A stretch of DNA of 64,000 nucleotides from Proteiniphilum saccharofermentans (GTDB lineage: Bacteria; Bacteroidota; Bacteroidia; Bacteroidales; Dysgonomonadaceae): positions 124,001 to 188,000 of the forward strand of contig NZ_LT605205.1 of assembly GCF_900095135.1 (NCBI RefSeq). Direction: 5' to 3'. The first letter of the stretch is position 1, and every line of letters begins with the position of its first letter. The notes under the pieces were generated by a model. The model worked only from the letters and a program-made list of their open reading frames with translations. It was not told where the DNA came from and did not search any database. Below are positions 34,475-44,371 of this stretch, piece by piece. The position numbers were made by a program, and so were the translations under genes.

Positions 34475-37393
34475 TCAGTTTGTCGAATGCAATATGTGAT
34501 CTCCAGCCGATACATTAACCGATTTTCCATTCGGGAAAATAACTTCTGCTGAACTATTTTCCGGCACGGTCAGCCGGATAGTATATCTCTTCCCGGAACG
34601 CATTACGGAAACTTTTATTTCCCCGTTTACCGATTCGAACGATGCTTCGGCTTCCGTCAGGTCGCCCATTTGAGGCGCTACGCGGAAGGTCCTGAACCCC
34701 GGAGAGGTGGGTTCCACGCCGCAGACTTTCTGACTGAGCAGTGTGAGTGGTCCTCCGCTCCAGGCATGATTGATGCTTCCGCCTCCGAACCCTTCCGCTC
34801 CGATACCCCATCCTTCGAATAGCGTGGTATATTGTGCATACTTTAACATGGAGGAATACCTTTTTTTCATTCGTTCCAATGCGAATTCCGGTTCGTTCAT
34901 GACAAACAGGGCTTCCAATACGTATTTCTCCATATAAGGGCTGGCATGATATTCCTTTTGAAGTACTTTCAGCAAAGCGGGATATTTGCTTTTCGATGCT
35001 AATCCTGACACAATCGCCATCGCCTGTGAACGGTCATCTGTCTCCCCTTTATAATCGGGTGAACGGTATGCCGATCCGGTCCAAAAGCGGGTGTCAAAAT
35101 TTTCTTCGATCTTTCTCATCATTGCTGCAGCCTGGCGGGCATCCTCTGTTTTTCCCATCTGAAGGGCAAAAGACTGCTCGGCTTTTAAAGCCAGATAATA
35201 CCAACAGTTAGTCAATACGCCGATATCGACATTCTTACCCCAATCACCCCAGTTCCAGTCACCGGGACGTTCAATAACCAAACCGTCGTTATCCGTCTTC
35301 CATACATCATGGAGGTAGCGTCTTACCCGGTCATAGACTACCGGAACAAAACTACTGTCTGCACTATAGAAATACTGCGTATAAAAGCCGTACCATCCCA
35401 CCGAAGCCAACATCTGTAGCGGGAGTTCCTGATTACGGTTGCCAGCGGGGCAGGGTGAGAAGATGACGCCATCGGATCGTTGCCAGTTCATCAATTCGTA
35501 GATACCTTTCAGTGCCAGTTGATGGGAAGAAGGAGAAAGCGAATAAAAGGCCTCTCCCAATTCGTTCACCACGTCACCCCACCATTGCGCACGTTCACGG
35601 TCGGGACAGTCCATATAGGTATCGCGCATGGTCACGTACAAGGTTCTGGCCGATCGTTTCCACAATTCATTGAAAAACTCGTCGTTACAATGGAACCTGC
35701 CGGAAAATTCCGTATCGTATCCTGTCTCCCTATATTTCAGTTCCAGCACTTCGATCCCTTCCGGAACAACGTACCAGACTTCATGCCCGTTCATCCAGCC
35801 AAGGTTTTCATACTCCTGTTCCCCTTCGCATGTAATATATTCCGCACGTACATTATTGGCACTTCCACCGGTGTAATTGTCAGTAAGCATATGAATAGTC
35901 TGTCCGGCGGAGGCCCGTACTTTCAGATAAGGGGTAATGTGGCAGTTATAGGGTAGGGTGCACTTGAGCGTATCGCCTGACTGACGGACATCGGGGTAAG
36001 CGGCTAACCCGTAATCTTTCCACAGGGGGATAGGACGTTTAACCAGTTGCCCCAGCGGGGTATCGGATATGCTTCCTGAAAGGGAAGCGGGTGACAACCG
36101 GCCATCGAATATTTTTTTGTTCCAGTTTTTGATTGCTTTCCGCGCATCGAACCGGATGTTACTTTCTGATAAGCGATAATTTGGAAAGGGGGCACCTGTA
36201 TCTTCATACGCATCATATACGCCTCCACGCCATGTACGGTCAGAGAGGATTTCCACCGTGGGTGAGATGGCTTCAAAAAATAATCCGCATACGCCGCTGT
36301 TGGCATGGCTAAAACTGTTCTTGCCGAAATGCCAGACGAGTACGGCAATCGTATTGTCTCCCTCAGTAAGATAAGGAGCAATCTCCACCTCATCGTAATA
36401 AGTGGCATTTCGGGCCGGCCCGCGCTTCAGTCCCCCTTCGAAAACCACCAGCCGGTCATTGATCCATAGCCAGTATTTGCTGTCTACGGCAATGTTGGCG
36501 GTCAATTGTGAGGGGACTTCATCCAGCACGATATCTTTGCGGAATATCATCCAGGTATTAGGGACGGTCTGCGGATTGTCAAAACTGATCCACTCTCCTT
36601 TTCCGGCTATTGATGCCTGCGATTCTTTTTTAGCGAGAGCCCACTGCAAGCCTCCAACGATATGGCTGATAAACAAAGGATCACTATAATCCTCTTTTTT
36701 ATGTCCGAGCGCTGTAACCCATTGCCTTCCACCATCAAATTCATTGCACCAGACACTTGGAAATACGGTGCCGAAGGTGTCGGGCATTGGTTCTGAATGT
36801 TGGAAACCTGGCGATGAAAAATCTGAGACCATCAAAACCCGTACGGTCGGATTCATTTCTTTCATTATATATAATTCATCTTCCACATTCCAAACCGAAG
36901 GAATATCCCTTGCAGAAGGATGTTTATCATCAACGACACGGACATTGAATTTTTGAAGCCGGGGATGAAAGTCAAACGTACCGCCGATCATTTGTTTAAA
37001 CCAGTCCCATTCACGTTCGGTGCCGCAGGCAATATGAATTCCGACAATTCCTTTCCCTTGCTGGTTAAATTGTACAAGCCCCTCTTTCTCTTTCTCATTT
37101 CCAAATACTTTATTATTTGTATTTGCAAACACTACTGCATCGTATTGGAATAAATCGGATGTGGAAAAAATAGTAGAATTGGAGGTTGAGTCTACCGTAA
37201 AGCCATGTTGTTCACCCAGTCTCAGAAACATATTCACATTTGCGTCAATATTATCGTGAACAAATCCTTCACCGTTCTTTGTGAACACAAGTATCTTTTT
37301 CCCTTTCAGTTTTGCGGTTTTATTGTCCCATTTATCCGCAAATAATTGAAATGCGGAACAGATCAACAAAGCAATCAAAAGTATTTTTTTCAT
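34475..37393 (-). CDS. ThuA-like domain fused to GH78 alpha-L-rhamnosidase-like enzyme
   Basis: A 972-residue fusion; I start at the ATG at 37393, which begins the signal peptide MKKILLIALLICSAFQLFA (the frame is open 15 codons further upstream). Residues about 25-258 are a ThuA/class I amidotransferase-like fold (KKILVFTKNGEGFVHDNI, VGIHIACGTEREWDW, FHPRLQKF, VTALGHKKEDYSDP). Residues about 265-560 are beta-sandwich domains (YWLWINDRLVVFEGGLKRGP). From about 570 comes the GH78 (alpha/alpha)6 barrel; the DCPDRERAQWWGD motif at 595-607 carries the expected acid residues. ThuA proteins are linked to 3-keto-disaccharide metabolism. It follows three FAD oxidoreductase genes. Confidence 0.8.
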   Translation of the reverse strand: MKKILLIALLICSAFQLFADKWDNKTAKLKGKKILVFTKNGEGFVHDNIDANVNMFLRLGEQHGFTVDSTSNSTIFSTSDLFQYDAVVFANTNNKVFGNEKEKEGLVQFNQQGKGIVGIHIACGTEREWDWFKQMIGGTFDFHPRLQKFNVRVVDDKHPSARDIPSVWNVEDELYIMKEMNPTVRVLMVSDFSSPGFQHSEPMPDTFGTVFPSVWCNEFDGGRQWVTALGHKKEDYSDPLFISHIVGGLQWALAKKESQASIAGKGEWISFDNPQTVPNTWMIFRKDIVLDEVPSQLTANIAVDSKYWLWINDRLVVFEGGLKRGPARNATYYDEVEIAPYLTEGDNTIAVLVWHFGKNSFSHANSGVCGLFFEAISPTVEILSDRTWRGGVYDAYEDTGAPFPNYRLSESNIRFDARKAIKNWNKKIFDGRLSPASLSGSISDTPLGQLVKRPIPLWKDYGLAAYPDVRQSGDTLKCTLPYNCHITPYLKVRASAGQTIHMLTDNYTGGSANNVRAEYITCEGEQEYENLGWMNGHEVWYVVPEGIEVLELKYRETGYDTEFSGRFHCNDEFFNELWKRSARTLYVTMRDTYMDCPDRERAQWWGDVVNELGEAFYSLSPSSHQLALKGIYELMNWQRSDGVIFSPCPAGNRNQELPLQMLASVGWYGFYTQYFYSADSSFVPVVYDRVRRYLHDVWKTDNDGLVIERPGDWNWGDWGKNVDIGVLTNCWYYLALKAEQSFALQMGKTEDARQAAAMMRKIEENFDTRFWTGSAYRSPDYKGETDDRSQAMAIVSGLASKSKYPALLKVLQKEYHASPYMEKYVLEALFVMNEPEFALERMKKRYSSMLKYAQYTTLFEGWGIGAEGFGGGSINHAWSGGPLTLLSQKVCGVEPTSPGFRTFRVAPQMGDLTEAEASFESVNGEIKVSVMRSGKRYTIRLTVPENSSAEVIFPNGKSVNVSAGDHILHSTN

Positions 37394-37457
37394 ATCTATC
37401 TTGAATGGTATGGATATCTCTGGGACGAAGATAAACAATTTACCTTAAAAAGATTCA

Positions 37458-37477
37458 GATATTCTTATCAGAATATC
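37458..37477. repeat. Perfect 8-bp inverted repeat upstream of the rhamnosidase gene
   Basis: GATATTCT and AGAATATC flank the 4-bp loop TATC. It lies 65 bp upstream of the ATG at 37393 and could be an operator or a small hairpin. Confidence 0.45.
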
Positions 37478-37581
37478 AAAACACGACGAGGATACGGAAA
37501 TTCTTCGTGGCAAAGGAAGAAAAACAAGTTTCGTCTCTTGAAAAAAATAATGTAATGTGTGACCTTTTAATTTTGATACAA

Positions 37582-37589
37582 CAAATATA
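37582..37589 (-). promoter_or_regulatory. Candidate -7 box for the ThuA-GH78 gene
   Basis: TATATTTG on the minus strand matches TAnnTTTG. It would give a leader of about 180 nt that contains the 37458-37477 palindrome. No suitable TTG lies upstream. Confidence 0.35.
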
Positions 37590-37614
37590 AGCAAACAACT
37601 TGTACTTATTAAGT

Positions 37615-39042
37615 TCACAAAATTATTGATCCCCCTTTTGATAATTCATTCCTAACTTCTTTATAATTTACATTCCTGATTGATTTTCCTTGAGTTAAAG
37701 CGAGATAACAGCAAACACCAGCCGCTTCTCCCAATTGATTCATATTTACCATAACCCGAACTCCTGAAAATGCTAAAATACTGCTATCAAGCATTCTTCC
37801 GGCAAGAATCAGATTATCGAATTTATGGGGAATCAACGATCTCAGTGGTATTTGATAAAATGTTGGATTAACAGGTGTCTCTTCACGCCAACGTTTTGTT
37901 TCACTTGGATGACCGGGTCGTGCATATACTTCGGTTCCATCAAGGTATCTGAAAGTTAATCCTGGTTTATCCTGATGGTGTATATCCAATCTGTAACTCC
38001 CGTTTGCAATTGCATCTTCAAATCTTTTTCCATATAAGGCATCATCATCAGATAATTGATAAATACATTTAATATGGCGTGTTTCCCTGATACCTATATA
38101 AGAAGGCAGACCAACTAACCCAACATTCATATTTTTGCCGTACTTTCGTATCATATCCATTATTGCCCTGATTTGACGACGACCTTCAATTTCAGCTTTT
38201 GTCAGGTCATCGGCAATTGAACAATCCACTCCATATACTCTTGTGCCGGCTAACATATAAGTGTTCGTTGAAGGTACTTTTGCCCCCCAGACAAACCCAT
38301 CGGGAATATCGAATTCTTTTCCATACTGTTTGAGTAGAGTATTGAATTGCTCTCCATCCCATCCGTCAAAATGTGCGCACATTGTTGGAGGTTGGAGTAA
38401 TTCGTTTACATAGGATTCTAACCCAAGTCGATATGCCAAATCACCATCGCCGGTAGCATCGACAAAATATCTGGCTTTAATAATACCCCTGCCTGATTTA
38501 TTATCAACAACGACTCCAGTAAGATCCCCGTTTTTATCATAATATGGTTCAGAAAAAAGTGTATGTAAATAAGGAATGATCCCAGATTCAAATACAAACT
38601 CATCCAATTCTATCTTAAGTTCCTGAGAATTGAAAGTAACACCTGCACTTAGGCTTCTTTCAGATTTAATAATCGCATTGCGTTTAGACAAACGTTCTAT
38701 TGCTTCCAGAGTCAAACCTGCAATGATCTGTTTATTAAACTCTGTGTTGTATAACGAATGCCAGATATTAACCATAGAATTGGTTGCAACTCCTCCGAAC
38801 GAATTCTGCTTTTCTATAATAGCAACCCTCGCTCCCAGTCGGGCAGCTCTAACTGCAGCAAATACACCTGTACAACTTCCCCCAAGGACGCAGATATCGA
38901 CTTCGTTGATTACAGGTAATTCATCACTTGTTTTTTTATATATCCTTTCCTTTGAAGCAAAGGATAAAAGTGGAAGTGCTCCTAATCCAATGCTACTTCC
39001 AACTATATTATTAATAAATCGTCTTCTGGATTGATTTTTCAT
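37615..39042 (-). CDS. FAD-dependent oxidoreductase with Tat signal
   Basis: A 475-residue exported flavoprotein. The N-terminus has a twin-arginine-like SRRRFINNIVGSS. The FAD motif is VDICVLGGSCTGVFAAVRAA (48-67), followed by VAIIEKQNSFGGVATN, YFVDATGDGDLAYRLGL, IGIRETRHI and the closing NLILAGRMLDSSILAFSGVR. It differs from the lipoprotein-type paralogues (no YEGDL, no RMEP) and matches the FAD_oxidored subtype often found with rhamnosidases and alpha-glycosidases. It is the last gene of a three-oxidoreductase run, 39 bp after the next one. Substrate unknown. Confidence 0.8.
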   Translation of the reverse strand: MKNQSRRRFINNIVGSSIGLGALPLLSFASKERIYKKTSDELPVINEVDICVLGGSCTGVFAAVRAARLGARVAIIEKQNSFGGVATNSMVNIWHSLYNTEFNKQIIAGLTLEAIERLSKRNAIIKSERSLSAGVTFNSQELKIELDEFVFESGIIPYLHTLFSEPYYDKNGDLTGVVVDNKSGRGIIKARYFVDATGDGDLAYRLGLESYVNELLQPPTMCAHFDGWDGEQFNTLLKQYGKEFDIPDGFVWGAKVPSTNTYMLAGTRVYGVDCSIADDLTKAEIEGRRQIRAIMDMIRKYGKNMNVGLVGLPSYIGIRETRHIKCIYQLSDDDALYGKRFEDAIANGSYRLDIHHQDKPGLTFRYLDGTEVYARPGHPSETKRWREETPVNPTFYQIPLRSLIPHKFDNLILAGRMLDSSILAFSGVRVMVNMNQLGEAAGVCCYLALTQGKSIRNVNYKEVRNELSKGGSIIL

Positions 39043-39081
39043 AAGTAATAACTTTTATTTTAGTTTAGAAATATGCAATAA

Positions 39082-40755
39082 TTATTCCCAATACAAACGC
39101 TGCCCAATTTCTCTCAATTTGTTTAAATAGCTTTCTATGTTAATGTCTTGAACCGGTACATTTTCTTCTAAGGCATGAACTGCGGCTACTCCGGCAGATT
39201 CTCCAACAATCATAAAAGTTGGTTCCATTCTGGCAGACGCATATCCTAAATGAGTAGATGAGAATAATACAGGTATTAGTAAGTTAGTGCACTCGTGCTT
39301 TTGAGGAACAATTGCCCGGTAAGGTATGGGATATGGAACATTTGTCGGCCCTTTTGCCCCTCCTACGAACATATTTCCTTCAATCGCCACGTATACGGAA
39401 TCGTTTCGTTCAAACCAAATCCTTCGGGCAGGATAAGTGTCGATACCATATTGTGCCAAGCCTATAGGGTCTTCAATGTGGGTCTTATTGTATACATCGT
39501 GCTCAGTAATAGTATAAAGACCTATCAAACGACGACTGACGCGGACATATAGCTGGTGGGGCCATCCGTTTGTTTCCGGATGATGAAATTTGTCAAGACC
39601 CAAACTCGCTGTTTTTTGTTTAAACTCCTTAGGAACTCTTTCGTCCGTAGATAAAAAATAATGAAGGCCACGAAAATAGTCCTGGTATGATTTCCAAATA
39701 CGGGCTTTTGTTGCATAATCTCCATCAGCATATAAATGATTTATTCCAAGGGGAACCATCGTGATCAGAGATCGTCGTTGATAATTATACTCCGCAGCAT
39801 TCAACCAGCCCGGGAAAATCCAACTTAATCTTTCATTTAACTCATTATTGTCTTTTGAAATCTTCTTTATATAATCTACATAACGACCCACTAATTCAAA
39901 GTCAAAAGGGTTGTAATTATCTGGAGGAGTTATTTCAATACGTCTTGCCGGATCTGAAGTAACATAAAATCTAAAATTATATGCTTGCGTATATTGATCC
40001 CCTGCTCCCTGTTGTTTTCCATGATCATTCTCGACCAAAGCTAATAATCCACTTTTGGGATCATCCGGAACAACAAACGGGCTGATTGGAGTAATATTAT
40101 CATAGGGACGTACCCCGGCAAGATTTTCGTTATAGTCTATCACTGATTCCCTCCCGATTCGATTGGAAACACCTGCTCTTGCCATCAATTCACCGTCATA
40201 GCTGGCATCAATGAAAATTTTAGATTTTATCTGGAGATTATCATTAATCTTTGCCGCCGCGACAGGACATCCATAATCATCAAACGGAGCTAAATCAAAA
40301 AATACGTCTTTGATTCCATTCCCTATTTTTACTGTACGACTAATCCGATGATCATAGATCACAGTTACATCATAATCATTAAGCAACTTTAAAAAATCTT
40401 CTCTAATATCTTTAGGACTGATTTCTTTGTTTAATTTCAAGACATCATCAACTGTTAAAGAAGGGTCATTTGATCTTATACCCAACTGTAGCATCAGTTG
40501 TCGGGTTGTCCCTCCAACAGCTTCATAATTAGGCATATCTTGAGTGGGTTTTAATCCTGCGCCCAAAATTCCACCAACCCATCTGCTGGGTTCTACCAAT
40601 ATTACAGAACGACCTGCCTTTTTTATTGTTATTGCAGCCATTATTCCTGAGGGAGTGGCGCCATATACCAGGACATCCGTATTATATTTAACGTTCTGAC
40701 CCAATAAAAAATTAAAGGTCAATATAAAAGCAATTGTCAAAGTTATATTCTTCAT
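39082..40755 (-). CDS. FAD-dependent oxidoreductase, secreted
   Basis: A 557-residue protein started at the ATG at 40755, which opens a signal peptide (MKNITLTIAF to FLLGQ) 4 bp after the upstream stop; the frame is open eight codons further. The FAD motif is VLVYGATPSGIMAA (28-41), then ILVEPSRWVGGILGAGLKPT, FIDASYDGELMARAGV, YVRVSRRLIGLYTITEHD, IEDPIGLAQYGIDTYPARR and SARMEPTFMIVGESAG. It is a close relative of the next gene and a more distant one of the 19519 and 24195 products. It probably oxidises a periplasmic substrate. Confidence 0.85.
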   Translation of the reverse strand: MKNITLTIAFILTFNFLLGQNVKYNTDVLVYGATPSGIMAAITIKKAGRSVILVEPSRWVGGILGAGLKPTQDMPNYEAVGGTTRQLMLQLGIRSNDPSLTVDDVLKLNKEISPKDIREDFLKLLNDYDVTVIYDHRISRTVKIGNGIKDVFFDLAPFDDYGCPVAAAKINDNLQIKSKIFIDASYDGELMARAGVSNRIGRESVIDYNENLAGVRPYDNITPISPFVVPDDPKSGLLALVENDHGKQQGAGDQYTQAYNFRFYVTSDPARRIEITPPDNYNPFDFELVGRYVDYIKKISKDNNELNERLSWIFPGWLNAAEYNYQRRSLITMVPLGINHLYADGDYATKARIWKSYQDYFRGLHYFLSTDERVPKEFKQKTASLGLDKFHHPETNGWPHQLYVRVSRRLIGLYTITEHDVYNKTHIEDPIGLAQYGIDTYPARRIWFERNDSVYVAIEGNMFVGGAKGPTNVPYPIPYRAIVPQKHECTNLLIPVLFSSTHLGYASARMEPTFMIVGESAGVAAVHALEENVPVQDINIESYLNKLREIGQRLYWE

Positions 40756-40759
40756 ATTT

Positions 40760-42439
40760 TTATTTCCAAAGGGTTTCAACTGGTTTTTTCTGATATTCCT
40801 CAGGATGGGTATCCCATCGAGTTACTTCTTCTTGTGGTGTACTAAAGATATTATATCGCCAATTGCGATATCCTTTTCCGTCCCATTCGAGTTTTTGTCC
40901 GTATTTTTTTAACATGGAAGTCAAATCGGAGCGACTGATATCCTGTACCGCTTTATTTTCGCGGATTGCGATAGCAGCAGCGATACCGGCCGATTCACCC
41001 ATAACCATGTAAGTTGCTTCCATTCTGATTGACGAATAGGCAATGTGGCTTGCAGACATACATAAGGGAACCAGTAAATTCCTGCAATCTTTTTTCTTCG
41101 GTATTATTGCACCGTAAGGTATTTGATACGGACCAGGGGAAACATGTTCCCATAGATTTCCTTCATGGGCCAAAGTTCCATCATCCAATACGACCAGCCG
41201 GTTGGGATAAATATCTACTTTGTAATATCCTAATCCTATGGGAGTCGGTGGGTCGGTTTGCAATTGAAGATCGTGTTGTGTCATCACATATTCACCGACC
41301 ATTCTTCTGCCTCCCCTGATGTAAAGGAACGGCCAGCCATCGGTATCCTCGTTACAATCTGATACTAACCTTACTTCTTTACCGGAAAAGTCTGTTAGTG
41401 TTTTTATATGATCAATAAATCCCTGCCATACCTTTGATCTTGTCGGCCAGTCTCCGTCGGGATAATCAATTTGCATACCAGGTAATGTCCCGGTCATCAA
41501 TTCCCCTCTGCTAAAATTTTCATGTGGCCAAGTAAAGGAATAGCCTGCATCAACATACCGTTTCAACAATTCGTAAACATCAGGGTCTTTATTCTCGGGT
41601 GGAGTAATTAAAATACCCGGATGTTCGGGAGTAGGATTTTTTTCCCATGCAAGTTTGAAATTATATGCCATAAAAAATCGACTTGAGTCTCCTTCTTCTC
41701 CTAATGGATCAGGAGTAATACACGAAAGAAAGCCACTTTGGGGATTCCCTTTTTCTTTATAAGGATCGACTCCCGGAAACCGTTTACTCAATACTGTACC
41801 GGCAAGAGATTCACCGTATTCTTTTTTGGATTCTTTTCCAACCCTATAAGGTACTCCTGAGAAAGCCATTAAATCACCTTCATAACTTGCATCTATAAAG
41901 ATTGATGAAGATACGCAAACTAAATCTTCTGAGATGCGGTAAGAGATGGGGACTCCGTCTTTTCCTGGCGGGGCGTATTCAAAAAAAACTTCTTTAAGAC
42001 TTCCATTTGATTTTTTCACAGAGGATAAACGGTGATCGGTAATCACCTTAATTTGATCTTTGTATTCATCGATCATAGACTGAAGGGCTTTAATATTGTA
42101 TTTTCCGGCTCCCTGCTGGTGTCTGGGTTGAGGTTGCACAATATCTGTAGCATAGAAGGCTCCGGTAAGTCCGCCGAGGTGATCGGCATAAGGAACATCT
42201 TGCTGCATTCTGAATCCGGAACCAAGCAATCCACCGATTTTGTGACAAGGCTCAACAATAATAACAGAATATCCTTCTCTTGCAGCAGCTACAGCAGCGG
42301 CAATTCCAGGACCACTTGCCCCGTAAACACAGACATCGGATTTAATTCTTGAAGTTGTCTTATTCTCAGTACGTTCCCGTGACGAGCATCCTTGCCCAAA
42401 CATTAAAAGCAATAGGCCGCAGATAATTAACTTTTTCAT
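40760..42439 (-). CDS. FAD-dependent oxidoreductase lipoprotein
   Basis: A 559-residue lipoprotein (lipobox GQGC, Cys18). FAD motif VCVYGASGPGIAAA (36-49), then VIIVEPCHKIGGLLGSGF, FIDASYEGDLMAFSGV, YIRGGRRMVGEYVMTQHD, PIGLGYYKVDIYPNR and SIRMEATYMVMGESAG. The C-terminus extends about 30 residues past the family core with a tryptophan-rich tail. It is the first gene of the three-oxidoreductase unit; its own promoter must lie in the 285-bp gap to susD, beyond a terminator-like hairpin, though no well-formed one was found. Confidence 0.85.
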   Translation of the reverse strand: MKKLIICGLLLLMFGQGCSSRERTENKTTSRIKSDVCVYGASGPGIAAAVAAAREGYSVIIVEPCHKIGGLLGSGFRMQQDVPYADHLGGLTGAFYATDIVQPQPRHQQGAGKYNIKALQSMIDEYKDQIKVITDHRLSSVKKSNGSLKEVFFEYAPPGKDGVPISYRISEDLVCVSSSIFIDASYEGDLMAFSGVPYRVGKESKKEYGESLAGTVLSKRFPGVDPYKEKGNPQSGFLSCITPDPLGEEGDSSRFFMAYNFKLAWEKNPTPEHPGILITPPENKDPDVYELLKRYVDAGYSFTWPHENFSRGELMTGTLPGMQIDYPDGDWPTRSKVWQGFIDHIKTLTDFSGKEVRLVSDCNEDTDGWPFLYIRGGRRMVGEYVMTQHDLQLQTDPPTPIGLGYYKVDIYPNRLVVLDDGTLAHEGNLWEHVSPGPYQIPYGAIIPKKKDCRNLLVPLCMSASHIAYSSIRMEATYMVMGESAGIAAAIAIRENKAVQDISRSDLTSMLKKYGQKLEWDGKGYRNWRYNIFSTPQEEVTRWDTHPEEYQKKPVETLWK

Positions 42440-42669
42440 ACTTATTTGTTAATAATGCGTTATAAATTCAATATATAGTCAAGCAGCATTAGCTGTAAAC
42501 TTAATATGTTCTTTAACAAGTTTATCATTTAATCTTCTGTTCGGTTTGATACCGAGCACACTAATAAAAATTGCCTATAAGTATGCATCGTGTATCATTT
42601 CTATAGTGCTGAAATACAGTATTATGGTTAATATTTTACGTTAAACTGTATTTGTCAATTCAAAAGTAA

Positions 42670-42714
42670 TAAAGAGGAGAGAACTCTTTTGTGAAAGCAG
42701 AAATCTCCTCTTTA
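42670..42714 (-). terminator. Terminator-like hairpin after susD
   Basis: Perfect 11-bp arms TAAAGAGGAGA/TCTCCTCTTTA with a 23-nt loop, followed on the minus strand by TTACTTTTG. It starts 11 bp past the SusD stop. Like the hairpin at 26127-26179 it separates susCD from an oxidoreductase operon. Confidence 0.65.
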
Positions 42715-42724
42715 TGAATACCTT

Positions 42725-44359
42725 TTAATAGCCTGGATTTTGAGTAAGATTCGGATTTACATCCCTTTCCGATTGAGGAATGGGCCACAGGTAATCTACA
42801 TTTTCACGGAAGTTGGTCTCTTCACAAAAATAATATCCTTTTGAATCCACTTTAACCGTTTTATAACTTGCAGCTTCCGAAGCAGGACAAACCTTCATGC
42901 CCGTAAATGTACCTTTCAGTTTGACATGAGCGATGCGCCACCGGAACAAGTCATAGAGCCGCAACCCTTCCCAAGCCAGTTCCACCCTGCGCTCCCGCCG
43001 CAAAATGGTAGTCAGTTTTGCAGGGTCTGTTTCGGTTACGGGCGGCATTTGAACTTCTTCACGGCCACGCACTTTGTTGATGGTTGCGTTCAACAAATTC
43101 TGTGTAATGGGCATACCGCTTTCAATACATGACTCCAGATAACTCAGCAACACTTCGGCATAGCGAATCATTGGGAAATCGCCGCCATATTGTGTAATGT
43201 TTCCGGTATAATCCCCATCACTAAACTTATGCAATAAATAACCGCTCCACGGACGACGTGTTACCTGATCCTGGTATTTTACGGCAGACGAATCGGGATG
43301 AGATATATACAATTTCCCTTTAAAAACGGTCAGACCATTGATACCTATTGTTTTATACAGCCGTGGATCCCTGTTTGTATAAGGATCTTCCGGGTCATAC
43401 AAAGGTGATTCGGTAATGGGTTTTCCGTCGATGCATTCAAATTCTTCCACCAATTCATTATAAGGGCTGAACCAATGGTATCCGCCAAAGTCGAATCCAT
43501 GACAACCCCGGAGCATGGGGGTTCCGTACACATCTTCCATACGGACACTTACCAAAACATGCTCTTTGCTGGATTCGCCTTTTTCCTCAAAGATTTCTTT
43601 AAAGCGCGGGTCTATGATGTAGATACCCATATTGATGATTTGTTCATAAACATCCTTGGCATCCTCCCATCGTTTTTCGGACATCAGGACACGCCCCAAA
43701 ATACCTAAAGCGCCGCCTTTGGTAATCCGTCCATGTTCATCATCCGGACGGATAACGGGTAATAAGGGAATCGCTTCCTGCAATTCTTTGATTACAAAAT
43801 CCATTACTTCGTTTTTGGGTGTACGAAAAATATTATTTGCCTCGTTCACAGTAAGTACGTGAGTCGTTAAAGGCACATCTCCCCAATAAAATGCCAAGTA
43901 AAAATAGTCATGTGCCCTAATAACTTTCGCTTCTGCTTTCATTTCAGCTAATTTGTCAGGATTCATCTGTACGGCATCAATATTATCTATGAAATTATTA
44001 CACCGTGAAATCTTTTGATATGCATCAACCCATGCATTGTTGATAGCTCCGTAAGTGGAAGCAAGAGAGCCATTGTTAATATCTGTCACATGATTATCCT
44101 TTTCGAAACCATTATCTGTTGTGGCTTCAAAAAGGTACAGGCAACCAAGCTGACTCCAAAAATTATAATTGCTTTGTTGCAGATGAGGGTTATGATAAAT
44201 TCCGGTCAGTCCTAACATTGCATCAGTTTCTGTTTTCCAGAATGTACCTGTTGACAGGCTATCCAATGGATCCTTATCCAAACTTACACACCCCGGTATA
44301 AGCATCGCAAAAAATAACAGAATGCCTACGAATCTATTCGATATATCTAATTTTTTCAT
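42725..44359 (-). CDS. SusD/RagB-family glycan-binding lipoprotein
   Basis: A 544-residue outer-membrane lipoprotein with lipobox IPGC (Cys24). SusD features: WVDAYQKISRCNNFIDNID, AEAKVIRAHDYFYLAFYWGD, VPLTTHVLT, GALGILGRVLMSEKRW, PMIRYAEVLLSYLES, ILRRERRVELAWEGLRLYDL and the closing YLWPIPQSERDVNPNLTQN. It partners the SusC encoded 12 bp upstream and binds the imported glycan. It ends the susCD unit before a terminator-like hairpin. Confidence 0.95.
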   Translation of the reverse strand: MKKLDISNRFVGILLFFAMLIPGCVSLDKDPLDSLSTGTFWKTETDAMLGLTGIYHNPHLQQSNYNFWSQLGCLYLFEATTDNGFEKDNHVTDINNGSLASTYGAINNAWVDAYQKISRCNNFIDNIDAVQMNPDKLAEMKAEAKVIRAHDYFYLAFYWGDVPLTTHVLTVNEANNIFRTPKNEVMDFVIKELQEAIPLLPVIRPDDEHGRITKGGALGILGRVLMSEKRWEDAKDVYEQIINMGIYIIDPRFKEIFEEKGESSKEHVLVSVRMEDVYGTPMLRGCHGFDFGGYHWFSPYNELVEEFECIDGKPITESPLYDPEDPYTNRDPRLYKTIGINGLTVFKGKLYISHPDSSAVKYQDQVTRRPWSGYLLHKFSDGDYTGNITQYGGDFPMIRYAEVLLSYLESCIESGMPITQNLLNATINKVRGREEVQMPPVTETDPAKLTTILRRERRVELAWEGLRLYDLFRWRIAHVKLKGTFTGMKVCPASEAASYKTVKVDSKGYYFCEETNFRENVDYLWPIPQSERDVNPNLTQNPGY

Positions 44360-44371
44360 TTTTACTATACA

